In this document: piece after piece, positions 45,011 to 56,911 of the stretch | How the letters are laid out: the number at the start of each line of letters is the position of its first letter | How positions within the stretch are numbered: the first letter of the stretch is position 1 | Source: Scleroderma bovista | Taxonomy: Eukaryota > Basidiomycota > Agaricomycetes > Boletales > Sclerodermataceae | Direction of reading: 5' to 3' | Assembly (NCBI GenBank): GCA_037178675.1 | Contig: JAYMGJ010000048.1 | Coordinates: forward strand, 1 to 64,000 | Length of the DNA: 64,000 nucleotides | Notes under the pieces: generated by a model | What the model was told of the DNA's origin: nothing | The model's database searches: none | What the model saw: only the letters and a program-made list of their open reading frames with translations | Program-made: the position numbers and the translations under genes

Positions 45011-46149
45011 TTATTCTTGAGACTCCTGCTGCTGCTGCTGTTCCCTTCCAACTCTTCTCTCCTTCTCGCTCTCGAGCTGGTTATATAGAAGGAACAAGGC
45101 CTTCTCGTTGGCCTCGGGTGTGCCAACGATGGTGAACATGCGCTCATTGGTCTCATCATGTGGCATTTTGGCGATTGATATTTTGGATCCCGAAAGGCGA
45201 CGAATCTCGGTGATTTTGCTGCCGTTGCGACCAATAATGCAACCGACCATGTCGGAAGGAATGGATATGTTCTGTGTGCGGAGGTTGGTCGGTGGTTGGG
45301 CGGAGGGAGAATGGGGTGAGGGTGGGGAAGAGCCACGACGCATTGTGTCGCCATTGGACTTGCGTGTGCTTGGGGCGGTAGAAGCATAGCCGTTGGCTGA
45401 GCGTCTAAAGCCAGAGCGTTCTTCGCCTGTAGATGGACCCGGGTGGAAAGGCACTGTGCCGGCACCCCTTTCCCAGTCTTCCAGCAAGCACTTGCCGATT
45501 TCTTCAATCGCACGACCAATTGATTCGGGGGACCCCTGGACCTCTACAATGCGCTCGGTCGACTGGGGTAGCATCTCCTTGGATGCGACCATACGGGCAC
45601 CTGAGAGTTCTTGGATGGTTTTAATTTTGAGGCCATTTCGACCAATGATGGTGCCCATTAGGTTGTGAGAGATGAGAAGGCGGATGGAGGTGTGGGGAGA
45701 GGATGATGATGATATGGGAGCGGGATGTGGACTTGATGCGACGAGCTGAGAGATGATGTGGGTGTAGGCCTAGATTGAGGAGCAAGAATCAGCGAAACGA
45801 AGGGGCTGAGAATGGGGATATCGACGACCTTGGCGACTGCTTCAACTGAGCCTGCGACAGTGAGGACACGTTCGTGTACGCCGGGGGTGAGTGGGCTGAC
45901 GCCCGCTTTCACACGAGCCTGTTCTCGTAGTTCGGCGACGTTTTTGCCAGCCTTCCCAATGATGACGCCGGCTTCTTTTGTGCTTACGAGTGCGCGGAGA
46001 GTGAGGATGTCGTGTGTTGAGACAGGAGATGGGGAGCGAGATCCGGCGGGGGAAGCTGACGAAGAGGGACGAGTCAGTGAGGAACGACTGCCGCTCGCAG
46101 AGAAAGGGCGGGTACCTGAGGCATGGCGAACAGCCTTTTCGGTGGCCAT
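45011..46149 (-). CDS. triple-KH RNA-binding protein (PCBP/PBP2-like)
   Basis: Two exons (46149-45829, 45769-45011) give 359 residues. Three KH domains are visible by their GxxG loops: GVIIGKAGKNV (near residue 55), GTIIGRNGLKI (near 148) and GCIIGRNGSKI (near 275). The C-terminal tail ends with a short Gln run coded by CTG repeats on the other strand. Proteins of this layout bind C-rich RNA and affect mRNA stability and localisation. The start at 46149 was chosen because the in-frame sequence before it has no ATG. The disordered Ser/Pro-rich N terminus is about 45 residues. Confidence 0.88.
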
Positions 46150-46341
46150 TGTGCGAGCAAGACGGCGGGGGCGGGGGCGGGGGCAGGAGGAGAGGAAGGG
46201 CTTAGGAAAGGAGCTGGTCCAAAGGCTGAGCGCAGACACATTTTCCTTTTCAGACCACACAGCCACAACATGGACTCGCTATAGTGGCAGACATGTCATA
46301 TGTCATAGTTACATGGGACGATCCAAATCGTAATATTGTAG

Positions 46342-47104
46342 CTAGTAACCATACTCTGCAAGCTTAAAGGCTGGCGAAGCATCCGACACTGCCTTTTGGC
46401 GCAACTTGATTGCTGTAATCTGGACCAAGTGTCATCCATTGTACGGCGAGTGTGTCGACGTCCACACATACCTTGCGTTCATGGAATGCTTGTGCCTTGA
46501 TCTTCCTCTTCTCTTCAAGCCGGTCAACAACATCCTTGTATCCCCACCCGACCTCGTGCGAAAGACGCTACTCCCAACCATGTCAACGCGGGATGGGTAT
46601 GTTTACTTTGCACCCACCTTGACAGTACAGTACTTTCGACCGGGCTTCAGCCGCAATACCCGTAGAGCCTCTGGAACCACCATCCGCTTCTTGCGGTCAT
46701 ATGGTGGAGGAACACCCTCGAACAACTTCAAGCGTTCAAGGGCAGCAGCACCACGAGGAGTCTTGTGGGGTACCATACCACGGATAGCACGGAAAAGGAT
46801 TTTGGAGGGTGCACGGTGGTGGAAAGGACCCGATTTCTTTGGGTTGACAATATGGCGTTTGTGCAGGAAGTTGTGGTAGCGCAACTGGCAAGTCGCGAAT
46901 TGAACGAACGTCTCGGACGAGTTCCAGTCAGGTCCACAGGCTTACCTTGTTGCGGAAGAAACTTCCGGATATGTTGATCTCCTCACACCTCACTACAACG
47001 ATCTTCTGGCCGGAAAGGACTTGTTTGGCGATGATAGAAGCCAATCGACCAAGGAGGTGACCCTTGCCATCAATGACGATGGGTGTCGATGAGAAAGTGG
47101 CCAT
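46342..47104 (-). CDS. RPL16: 60S ribosomal protein L16 (uL13, L13a)
   Basis: Four exons (47104-46946, 46884-46618, 46534-46472, 46419-46342) give 188 residues. Family blocks are clear: [48 protein letters not shown] and [19 protein letters not shown]. It is a core protein of the large subunit. The last intron has two AG acceptors 7 nt apart; only the first keeps the frame and gives the expected AIKLRQKAV. The second intron is 83 nt, longer than usual here. Confidence 0.95.
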
Positions 47105-47337
47105 GGTGTCTGCTTGGACAGTCAGAAGCGGGAATAAATGACAGAGCCATGCTCACCTTGATGGACGACGGACGGGACAGCGAGCGTATGACTGACAATG
47201 GAGACTGAGGCGAGGAAGTGACAGCCACCGTGACAAACAACTGTGTAGTCCCCCGGCATTTCCCGGAATCTAGTGGGCGGGTTATGTAAGCAGGGGTCTC
47301 AGGCAAAGACGACGAGGAGGACTCCAGTGTGTAAGCA

Positions 47338-48225
47338 CTACAACAAACTCGCTACTCTGTCGAACGATGCCGCCTCCTTTGCGATCCACTCTGCTGTACC
47401 GTACTCCGTAATGGACCACGCTTTCTGTTCCATCTTGTTCCTATTCCAGTACTCCTTTATCCCAGCTCGTCCTCGCACTGTGTGCCAGAGCCTGCCGCAT
47501 AACTCGCACTCACCACCTGCCATGAGCATCTCCCGGGTAGATGGGAAAACATCGGTAATCAGGTTGATCGCTGCAACAACGGCTGTGCTCATGCCCGAAA
47601 GTTGGTCTGTTGGGAGAGGCACCACCCTGATACTGCCCTGCAAGTCACCGAGGGCTCTTTCAGTATCCCTCAAATATCGGGCGACTATCCCCTTCCGAAC
47701 GATGGTCCGCTGTGGAGGCGCCAACCACTGGGATGATTAGCCACCAGGTGTGAAACAAGCACGACCATCTGTACCTCACTACTGCCAGACGTCTGAAGTA
47801 GTCTCCCGATGAAGAAAAGGGATGCCTCTTTAATCATTTGGATACGCATTCTTACATCGAGTGGTAAGGCTTCCGCCAGCTGCTACTAATACACATCAGT
47901 ACACATCCCTGGATCCCAAAAACCATCTACGCACAGACCCGGCGAGGACCTCATCTAGGAAAGTCAAGATGGCTGACACCTCTCCCAACACGAGTTCCTT
48001 TCCCCCGCCTCTCGTCGATCTGTCTTTGGTGCGCAGGACGGGTACCCCAGAGAATGGGAAGTTGTCCGGCGTGATTTGATGCAACTTCTTCCATTGCATC
48101 CACGTTGCCACTCGAATCTCCTCCAAATGAAATGGCACGCCCGAATCAGCAAGCCGAAGTAAGATTGGCTCTATCCGACCTCTGACTGGAAAGTAGACCA
48201 AGTGGAAATCGTAGTCCATGCTCAT
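47338..48225 (-). CDS. glutathione S-transferase-like protein
   Basis: Three exons (48225-47935, 47882-47775, 47727-47338) give 262 residues. The N-terminal thioredoxin-like domain starts DYDFHLVYFPVRGRIEPI, with the catalytic-type Tyr just before FPVRGR, and continues to the glutathione-binding region GVPVLRTKD and GEVSAILTFLDEVL. The C-terminal half is helical. The start of the N-terminal domain resembles the sigma-like group (YFxxRGRxE). It may conjugate glutathione to toxic compounds. The second acceptor (TTAGTAG) was chosen because only that choice avoids an in-frame stop. Confidence 0.8.
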
Positions 48226-48719
48226 CGTACGGCACCAAAGCGCGCTGAGAATCGGATCCAGACCGCAACCTGCTGACAAACACCAGTGGAATTTATGATT
48301 CTAAACTAGATGCCGGGTTTAGACTTGGCCAAAAATCACCCGAGTACAGGACGAGTCGCATGTAGGTAGGTAGTACGACCCCTACAAATGCTGTCATCAA
48401 GGTCTCCTACTCAGTATATCACGCTCACTTGGTTGGAAATGTAGCACTTAGGGCAATGAATCATTACACAGATAAGGCTTCGAGTTAATCTTTGCCAATC
48501 GTGCATCCAATAACAGAGGCTCAGTGATCCACGGCCCCATTCCAGTGGGTCCCGTAAGTACACAGGTAAGCAAGATTTCTAGAATTCAGGAAAAGTCTCC
48601 CAACACCGGGTGACAATGGCATGTCATTACCTGGAAGTCAACAACCTCATGGTCTACACCGTCGAAGCTAGATGAACTGGGTACAAGGTGACATATTCTC
48701 TAAGTCGATATATGGTCCC
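48226..48719. other. intergenic region between the GST and ACP1 genes
   Basis: This 494-bp stretch lies upstream of the GST-like gene and downstream of ACP1. I see no gene in it. Confidence 0.4.
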
Positions 48720-49303
48720 TCATTGAGCTAAGGAAGAAACATGAGTTGATCAGCAACAATGGCATCACATAGTGACCTCACCTTCAGGTGTTTTGGCAAT
48801 GTAGTCAATAGCTTAGGGTGGGATGGTATAAGACGAGTAGGCTCCGCCGAAACGTGGGATAAACCTCACCTTGTTGGACCGTTTTTATTTCGTCGGCCTC
48901 GGCATCAGGTATCTCAATGGAAAATTCCTGTCAACGTAAGTTTCTTACAGGCCCACGAGCTGCAATGACGGGTGGCAAACCTCTTCCACGGCCATCACTA
49001 CCTCCACAGCATCCAAGCTGTCAAGTCCAAGGTCCTCCGCGAAAGAGGACGATGTAGAGAGCTAATGGTACAAAATAGGTTGAGCGTGCAAAATGATGGG
49101 GATATCACTGAACAAACCTTGGCAGGGTCAACTTTCTCGAAGCCTTTGAGCACACCCAAAACTCTGGTCTGGACATCGTTTTGGGACAGCCCAGGTGCAG
49201 CAGAGTAGTTCGCCCGGTGCATCCTGCAAACTGTCTGCTTCGAAACAGCAAATGTAGGCCGAGGGCGAGACAGGCTGCGAAGTGCTAAACGAGCGAAAGA
49301 CAT
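48720..49303 (-). CDS. ACP1: mitochondrial acyl carrier protein
   Basis: Five exons (49303-49118, 49061-48981, 48927-48870, 48811-48782, 48727-48720) give 120 residues. The first 35 or so residues are Arg/Ser-rich, a mitochondrial presequence. The carrier motif LGLDSLDAVEVVMA contains the Ser that takes phosphopantetheine, and EFSIEIPDAEADEIKTV follows. It carries acyl chains for mitochondrial fatty acid and lipoate synthesis and is a subunit of complex I and of Fe-S assembly. The last exon has 8 nt (two codon ends and the stop). Without splicing it, the protein would end EGEVTM; with splicing it ends TPEAQ, like its relatives. The gene faces mitochondrial L17 across a 312-bp spacer. Confidence 0.93.
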
Positions 49304-49615
49304 TTTATGTGAACGTGTCTTAGCAGTCGAACAGTTGGCCGGAAATATGCAACGAAAATGGTCCGGCCTTCGCCGAATGATAGATTACGTAACTAAATAT
49401 ATCGTCGGGTCGTGTCTTAATCACTAGTTTAACCCATTTCCTAGAGGTTCATTAGACATACATCCTACTGCCCTTTGAAGATCCAATTCCCCGTTGCGTA
49501 CCAGCAACACATATGTCTAGCCTTACACGAAATCCTGTGGGGATACTGCATAGTATTGATTATGTAATACACTGTGCTGTAATTACTCTTGCTTCAAACC
49601 TCTGTTCCTGCAATC
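49304..49615. promoter_or_regulatory. divergent promoter between ACP1 and mitochondrial L17
   Basis: The 312 bp between the start codons serve two genes for mitochondrial proteins. Co-regulation is possible but not shown. No TATA box was identified. Confidence 0.45.
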
Positions 49616-50642
49616 ATGAAGCATGGGGTTGCATTCAGAAAATTTTCGAGGACATCCTCACATCGCAACTTGATGCTTCGGTTTGTGGCTCGTTGCTTTT
49701 TATCGTTCCTCATTAATGATATTCCCAGAAACTTGGTCACTTCTCTTTTCGAACACGAGCAGATTCGGACCACACTTCCAAAGGCAAAGGACACAGCGAG
49801 GCTTGCGGACAAGGTTAATGACAATGTTTTGTGTGTGCGCAGATCTAATCAAGAGTAGATCATCACGCTAGGAAAGAAGGGTACCGAGTCTGCCTACCAG
49901 CGTGCCCAAGCTTTCGTGCTCAAGCCCAATGTGCTTCCAAAATTATTCGAGACGTTCGCGCAACGCTATGCAAGTCGTCCCGGTGGATATACCAGGATAC
50001 ATCGCATTGACAACCGCACTGGAGACAATGCTCCTATGGCACTCTTGGAGCTGGTTGATAACCCGCGAGATTTCAAACTTGAGATGACCGCACGAGCTGT
50101 AGGAAGGGATTTACTAACCGAAAAGCTTCGCTGGAACTCTCCTCGAGGCGTGCTGAACAACGGCATCGATGCTCTTGAGTCCATTTCCCGGGAGGTCGAG
50201 CTGGGCACCCACGACAAGGGTGAATTGCGCCCCGCGACGCGAAGGAATCTCCAGAAGGTCATAAAATATCGTAGGAGTTCATCTTTGAAGGATATTGGGA
50301 AGAAAGCAAGTGGATGGATTGTAAGTGTTGCGAGGCTTCCATGCAGGTAATTTAGTCTAAACGACTTTCCAGGAAACACTTTTTGCCATGCCACTTCAGC
50401 AGAGGAAGGCGCAGATAGCAGCGGATGCGAGTGCGGATGCCAAAAACAAAGCAAGGGCAATCAACCTTGTCGATAAATTTCCGAAGACGGGGTCGCGTGC
50501 TGGTGCTGCCGCACCTGGTGACATGCGATCTGCAGTGCGGTTGGCCAAAGGTGCACTCGCACGTCCTCGTCGCCCAACTAGATATGTTTCCGCTGTTCCG
50601 ACTCCTAAGCCTTACGATGCAAAAACCCTACAGACACGATGA
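49616..50642 (+). CDS. MRPL17: mitochondrial large-subunit ribosomal protein bL17m
   Basis: Four exons (49616-49680, 49729-49813, 49859-50320, 50373-50642) give 293 residues. The N terminus [17 protein letters not shown] is typical of L17. It is followed by [19 protein letters not shown] and [11 protein letters not shown], then [15 protein letters not shown]. The C-terminal half is an extension without bacterial counterpart, common in fungal mitochondrial L17. It belongs near the exit of the mitochondrial ribosome tunnel. The gene converges on the alcohol dehydrogenase gene with 104 bp between stops. Confidence 0.93.
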
Positions 50643-50746
50643 GCTGTTAGCCACCCTCGGTATTATTTTATGCATGGAACCAGTTAAATCAATTCATTCG
50701 AACTACTTGGTGATACACATCTCGTGACGTACGCCTTGATAAACAC

Positions 50747-52283
50747 CTAATCTTTCCAATCGCCTACCCTCGTTGTCGTAGGACAACCCTCAGACGGCGG
50801 TGACGAAAAATTGGTCTCGACGAAAACTTTCATTACACCAGCAACCTTCTTGTCGAATGCGGCGTATAGTTTGGCCATGTCTTCGAGAGGGACCCGGTGA
50901 GTAATCATGCTACACTATTGTGTCAGGTTCAGTTCAAGAAAAGCCATGCCTACTTACAATCGTGGGTCGAATTTTCCTGGCTTGATGTAGTCGTAGAGAA
51001 GTTCTTCCCAGTATTTGTGGACTGGGGCTTGACCATTGCCTATAAATCTCACACCTTTTTCCATCAATGCGCCGATATTGAAACAGTTGGTGAAACCAGC
51101 ATATACAGCGATCAACCCACACCGGCCCATCTTCCTCACAGAAACGATTGTCTCATTGATAACCTCAGGAACATCTGTTTCGAGCATCAGCATCTTTAGG
51201 CCTTTGTGAAGCCAACTCTTGGGTGCGTGGAATGTACCTAAGTGAACATTGTCGTGACAAACATCCATAGACATGAGCGCTGACTCACTGCAATCGAGGG
51301 CTACGTCGAGACCACCTGGCGCGAGCTCATGAAGCTTCTTTGGTATGTCTCTTTCTTTGCTGAAATCGATGGCCTCGAAGCCTCCTGATTTCGCCATATC
51401 GAGACGGGCAGGAACATTGTCGATGCAGATGATGCGATCAGCTCCCTTAAGTTTTGCCCACCGCGCTACACATTGACCAATGGGACCAAGACCCTGTTGG
51501 ATAGAGAGGTAAGTCACTACGCGAGTTGAGCAAATCACTCCGCCTACCCAGACTCCGACTGTGTCACCTTTTTCTACCACTGTGTCCACAACGCAGTGGT
51601 AACTGGTAGGCAAAACATCAGAAAGATACAGCGCTTTTTCGTCCGGAACATCGTCCGGAATAGGGAGAAGGTTGACCTCCCCGAGGGGGACACGGACATA
51701 TTCAGCCTGGCCACCAGGGAATCCTCCGGTAAAATGGGAGTATCCGAAAAAGCCAGCGCCACGCTCGCCATACAAATAGTTCTGCAACCTGTGGCACTCG
51801 TCATTCTACATGGTCCTGTCAACAAACAGAGACGCTTACGAAGAGGAACATGTTCTGTCACAGAAAGAGGACAGCTTCTGCTCACAGTACCTACACTTTC
51901 CACATGCGATCTGAAAAGAAGCGACAACACGTTGCCCGAGTTTGAGGCTCTTCACGTTGGGGCCGATGCGGTCTACCTTCCCCATGAACTGGAAGAGAAG
52001 GTCAGAAGGGGCACAAGAAAGACAAAGAGTTTACAACAACCTCATGTCCGAGGATATCACCCCTCTTGAGAGCGAGAATCTCGCCATGGTACAGGTGAAG
52101 GTCGGACCCGCAGATGGTGGTACCAGTGACTTGGACGATGACGTCGTCGGGTTCAGTGATATCAGGGATGGGCACATCTATCACGCGTACGTCCTTTGTG
52201 CCGAACCATGCGAGAGCCTTCATTCTTGAACCATCTTCGCGTGGCTTGTACTGCTCCTGCACCACCGTGGGGATTTTGCCCAT
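50747..52283 (-). CDS. zinc-dependent alcohol dehydrogenase, formaldehyde dehydrogenase-like
   Basis: About six exons, near 420 residues. The catalytic zinc region reads [13 protein letters not shown], then GDILGHE. The structural zinc lobe has four Cys in CGKCRYCEQ and CDRTC. The NAD(P)-binding motif is [14 protein letters not shown], then [15 protein letters not shown]. The order and the substrate-domain sequence are closest to the group of glutathione-independent formaldehyde and related dehydrogenases. The true substrate is uncertain. The C terminus ends VGDWKD. Exon joins were guided by homology in the zinc lobe, where an intron separates LGHE from FMGKV. Confidence 0.87.
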
Positions 52284-52702
52284 TCGCTACGCAAGGGCAA
52301 GGATGAGTTGATTGGTTACTTTAGAGGCGGGATCACTGACGGCCTGTGCCAAGTTTGCCGCAGTCTGCATCATGTGTCTGCGTATGGGGAGACGAGCAAA
52401 AGGTAGCCAGGGAGAAGAATCAAGCCAGCCATGTTAAGGGGGAATGCCTACATATGATCGGTGCATGACGCGCACACTGACGCGCCTTTTCACATGATGA
52501 GTACTAAATGAGTAGGGGGGCTTGGCAGACAACGATGCATAATGTATAGGGGGTCACGACCGCAAGACAAGAAATAGGATGGCATTCTACGTTAGATATT
52601 ATGCACTGGGAATGGGTTATCTGCCAGCAGAAAAAAGAGTCCAGTCCGTGTTATGATGGATGGGATGAATCTCGGTTGTCTATCTCAAGTTCACCCAGTC
52701 CG
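52284..52702. other. intergenic region upstream of the dehydrogenase gene
   Basis: This 419-bp stretch has no gene I can support; it should hold the dehydrogenase promoter and the 3' end of the next gene. Confidence 0.4.
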
Positions 52703-53193
52703 CTACATTACTAGGTAATGGAAGAGGGTTGATAAGCTGCTGGTCCGGGTTTGGAATGCTAAATGACTTGCCGAATCGTTCCAGACGTTGAAGCGATAAT
52801 CCCGCCATACTCTGTCGACGGTGACACCGTTGGAAGGAGAAACTGGCGATGCACACGGCGATGGTGAGCGAGGAGAGGTCCCCCCACTGAATAGCTGCGA
52901 CATATCGCATCGTATATCTCTCCAGCATCGGGCGCTGAAACACACATGCAACAAGCAGGGGGCGGAATCCACGTGTTTACGCACCTCACGTTGGCGACCT
53001 TGGAGCGTGACTTGAGTGCATATTTGTACACGGACCCTGCGTCGAGCACAAGAGCGACGCTCTCTCCGGGATGCAACAGGACAGCGGTGCTGGTGTTTCT
53101 GCCATAATCCCGCAGTAATTGGATGGTCGCACAGTCGTGTGTATCGTTGGTGAAATCCAGGAGGACTTCATATGACTGGGTGGGTGCGGGCAT
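52703..53193 (-). CDS. small conserved basidiomycete protein, function unknown
   Basis: Two exons (53193-52985, 52934-52703) give 146 residues. The N-terminal 70 residues alternate hydrophobic and polar positions (LLDFTNDTHDCATIQLL, then HPGESVALVLDAGS), which suggests a small beta-sandwich. This is followed by KVANVSARCWRDIRC and a Ser/Pro-rich loop. The pattern looks like proteins I have seen repeated in mushroom genomes without a known role, but I cannot name the family. No signal peptide or membrane segment is seen. Confidence 0.65.
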
Positions 53194-53318
53194 GAGTACG
53201 AGGTGCGAGCTGCACGGTGAGGGAGGGGATGCGGCAGACGTGGGCAGGAGAGAGATAGGAAGAGATGTCAGGGAAGACGAGCCTTGCAGGTGAAGTCGAG
53301 GGAAGCCTGTCCCGAATA

Positions 53319-54044
53319 CTACCTTTGTTGGCCTTTACGGCACACGAACCTCAGCTGGTGTCGACGTCCAAGTGCGACGATATCGTTGAAGGTGCAGTCC
53401 CAGTACTCAGCGCTGCATTTATGCGTCGCCAGCTCATCGTGAAGCACGACAACGACCTGGAGAACAAATAACGCGGTGCAACGCCACGTTTCTTCCCTTA
53501 TTGTGTCCGCAAGCATGCACTGACCCCGTTGGAACGGTGAGGTGGGCTTTGCATAACCCAGCTCATGATCGACTCGTGGTTTCAACCTCGTCCTTTGCTA
53601 CAGAACGTAGGGAAAATGACTGACATGCACCTCTGGCCGATAGCTGACCACCCTGCCAAACGTATTGACCTCAGCCGCAGGCTGTGATCCACGAACAAAA
53701 CCAAGCTCCTTAATATACCTGTTGAAGACCTTGGGACCAGTTGCTTCGAACCCTCCATTGGGACAGCTTGGATGACATCTGTGCACCATTCCTGTACGCT
53801 TTCTGTGGTCCCCTCGCTCGGCATCTCCACTCCTGCGTCGAGGAATTTCTTTACGAGCTCACAACCTTGAATGGTTTGCTTTCCCCCCGGCTTTGGGGTT
53901 CTTGGCCGAGGTGTCACTGCCGGTTCCCAACTGGACCTCAGGTCCGCCCTTGTGATCAGTCCGTTACTGTGGACTTCTTCGATAAGGTGTAGCCACTCGT
54001 CCGGAGAGAACAGGATGGACGTCGAAACTGAAGGGATGGCTGTC
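53319..54044 (-). CDS. unrecognised multi-exon gene, model unresolved
   Basis: Three protein-like segments lie in different frames on the minus strand: SPDEWLHLIEEVHSNGLITR with CELVKKFLDAGVEMP, then GPKVFNRYIKELGFVRG with EVNTFGRVVSYRPE, then VDHELGYAKPTSPFQRGQ. This order suggests one gene with short introns. No in-frame ATG was found at the 5' end, where a splice acceptor (TTGACAG) precedes the first segment, so the first exon is missing from my model. No family is recognised. It could also be a decayed gene. Confidence 0.4.
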
Positions 54045-54718
54045 AATCAAGGTACAGGCCAGAGGGCAGTTCGATGTGCCTCCCCCTAGATCCTTATATT
54101 TCTTCGGTGTGACCACGTCAGGGTGGGTTAGTACATGCTCGATAAAGCCTCTCTACACTGGATTCGTTTTACTAAGTGGACCCTTTTTATTTCTTGGGTG
54201 TATAAAATACCTGACTTACCGTCGAAACATAATCATCTCCCACAAGCGGGCCACGATGAACGTGTACAATGACATAGTATTTTCAGAAATTGGAAGCAAC
54301 AGTATTCGCAACTTGATGGCATCCTAAGCTTCATCTATGCGCAGTTTCCCTAGTCTTCCCTAGGAGACCAAAATCAGTAGTAATTGTAAGAGTTGCGAGT
54401 CCTAGTCCTGTGTTCTAGGCCAAATACCAGAAAATTCAGTGAGATTTCACGTTACGAGGTTGCCAGATGACAGAGCAGAACGATACATAGATACGAGTGA
54501 TAGGAACATGATTGCTAGTGACGTCAAAGATATGGCCGACTTCACTCTGAAAGAAGAGTGTATCTTCGAATGATAGGCGTACAGATCAAGGTGTCTAAAG
54601 GAGTGATGGATTCGAGTGGAGAGTACTACAAATGTGGACTGCAATTGTACAGTACAAGTTTCGGATGTCCAAGAACAAACGAAATAACTATAGTTCAAGG
54701 ACGTCGCGCGTCTGGAAG
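54045..54718. other. intergenic region with no recognised gene
   Basis: This 674-bp stretch may hold the missing first exon of the gene at 53.3-54.0 kb. Otherwise I see nothing in it. Confidence 0.4.
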
Positions 54719-55851
54719 CTATTGGAAACAACCAGCTTAATGGGCTGATGCATGTGTGTCAGCGTGGTTACAGGTAACTTTGACAAGTAACATACCTGGT
54801 GGATCAGCAGGGGGTGATTTTGTACCACTGGGCGGTGAATAATAATCGCCAACGTAAAGGGGGGGCCCCGTTTCTGAAGAATAGGGTGCATAGGGCTGGA
54901 TTACGGCTGTCTTCTTGGAAGGCTGACGTCCTAGGCCCCCATACGGGGTATAAGAGGCTGAAGGATAATCCCCATAACCGGGGTGGTTGGCCTCGGTCAC
55001 TGGTGGTGCAGCTGCAATAGTTGAAGCTGTGCTCGTGTTCCTCGAGTGACCATAATGGCCATATTCAAATTCCTGAGATGCCCTAGAATCCCAAGGATCA
55101 CCGCGATCGGCCATCGGGATATCATCTGTCAGAGGTTTTGTTGGGTTATCGAGTACATCATACTTCTTGTGATCCTCTCTCTGGGAAGCGCCGTAGGAAG
55201 ACACAATGACATAGAAATAGCCCTGGAAAGATGGTGAATTGAACACGAAGTGACTAGTAAGACCACAAACCGAACCTGAACTACGGCGAAGAATACCCAG
55301 GCGGCGCCCATGAGACCCACGTCAACCCAAGCAAAGATGTTGCACATAGTTTGACCTAGGGTTGATGTGGGGGAATCACCCGAAGGGAAAAACGTCTCTT
55401 CGCAGTTGGACTGTGCCGTCGAGTGGCGGACAGCGGATATGATAATCCACACAGCAGCAATTGCGAAAGCAGCACAAGTGAGTCCTGAATGAAGTGTGAC
55501 GTATCTCCGGTACATGATGGTTCTTTCCTGTGGACCTCCTCAGATACGCAGGAATCAAGTCAAAGGACACATACTTTGGCAACGCCAAGGAAGCCGAATA
55601 CCTGAACGCCAGCTGCTGCATAACAGACAATAGCGAAGAGCCAAGGAGCAAAAGATGGAGTCGCTGCTCCAACAACTACAAAATAAAGTGAGCACGCTAG
55701 TACTGTCCTTGGTGTCCAAGAACTCACTAGAGGGTGTAGCCACTGAAAGTGTTCCCACCACTACGCCAAGCACAAACTGCTCCGTCAATGTCGCGTAGAT
55801 GCCTGGGTTAACAAGGGGGATTGCGCAGCAACAGTACTCTCGAGGCTTCAT
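54719..55851 (-). CDS. four-helix membrane protein of a fungal family, function unknown
   Basis: About five exons, near 300 residues. Four hydrophobic helices are visible: one starting GIYATLTEQFVLG, then WLFAIVCYAAAGVQVFGFLG, AAFAIAAVWIIISA and VGLMGAAWVFFAVVQ. The N terminus has three adjacent Cys (REYCCCAIP), a likely palmitoylation site. Between helices 3 and 4 is an extracellular loop with two Cys. The cytosolic tail is rich in Pro, Tyr and Ser. The layout is tetraspan-like and is common in Agaricomycetes, without a known role. The last intron was chosen to end the protein at 54719; reading through it would end the protein earlier near 54737. Confidence 0.75.
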
Positions 55852-56005
55852 GATTGTCGAAGTAGACTGGAGGAAGAATCCGCAGTGCAGTGCCTCGAGT
55901 CCAAGGAGGAGAATAGTGCCTCAGCGAATTTGGAAGTTGGTTCCCACACTTACCCAATAAGTCCGTTGCAGAACCTCTCTTGCACAATCTCAGCCCACTC
56001 TCACA

Positions 56006-56725
56006 ATGGTCCGCGTCTTTTCCTTGTCTTTACTTGCGCTCTTGGCAGGTTCTGCCTTTGCAAATACTCAAGAGGTCATTCTGGATGATCCCGTACACGC
56101 CTTAGAAAGCTGGAGTTACACGAACTGTGGTAAGATTTCTTCGGTTTAGCTGTGGGCCAGAATTCAACAAGTTCACAGGTAGTCCCAGTGACGTCGTTCA
56201 GCTAGAGTCGCTATCCGTCTCCCCTGACCCCCCGAAACCTGGACAAGAGCTCACGATCACTGCCGTAGGGGAAGCGTTGGAGGTCATCAAGGTCAGCCCT
56301 GATTTCTGCCGTGCCCGGCGTTCCCAGAAATGAATCAATATTACAGGAGGGTGCCTCTGCGGATGTTACGGTGAAACTTGGTTTGATCAAGTTACTGCAG
56401 AAACAATTTGATGTCTGCCAGGAAGCGTATGTCTCCAAAATTCGTAACCATGACTGTTCACATTTTGTCTTCACAGTCGTACTGCAAATGCGAGCATACA
56501 ATGTCCAGTCGAAAAGGGCAGATATACCGTCGTACAATCTGTCCTTCTGCCGAAGGAGATCCCCAAAGGTCTGTGGACTATCACGTTCTCTCCCCCTTAT
56601 TTATTCCATTCTTAGCCAAGTTCACTGTATCCGTGAGGGGATATACAGCAGATGAGGATGACATGCTCTGCTTGGATTTAATGGTGAACTTTTTGCCAAA
56701 GACCCCTTTCTTTGGGATTTGGTAA
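56006..56725 (+). CDS. NPC2: NPC2-like ML-domain lipid transfer protein
   Basis: Five exons (56006-56129, 56179-56291, 56347-56426, 56477-56568, 56616-56725) give 172 residues. A signal peptide is clear (VFSLSLLALLAGSAFA). The mature part is one ML domain: SWSYTNCGSPSDVVQLESL, DPPKPGQELTITAVGEA, CQEARTANASIQCPVEKG and the C-terminal strand LCLDLMVNFL. Six Cys are expected to pair. The vacuolar yeast relative carries sterols and phospholipids. The gene is divergent from the four-helix membrane protein gene with 154 bp between starts. Confidence 0.93.
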
Positions 56726-56911
56726 TGTGCTTCATGAAATGATTTATGCTTTACCCCCACTGTATACGATGGCTCGCCCACCTTTGCAGATCTATGTCAT
56801 TACTAGTTTGTGACCGGCTCCGATTGTAAATGACATTTTGGTTGCATGACTATGTAGTTGTAAGCACGTGAGCGATCGTAGCTTGTTTCCCAACCACTGT
56901 CGCTCGAATCG

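Noticed and set aside
44782..45519. 245-residue minus-strand frame
   Set aside because: It overlaps the KH gene in another phase; the KH frame has three GxxG loops.
46150..46266. N-terminal extension of the KH protein
   Set aside because: It has no ATG, only a GTG start, which is not used in fungal nuclear genes as a rule.
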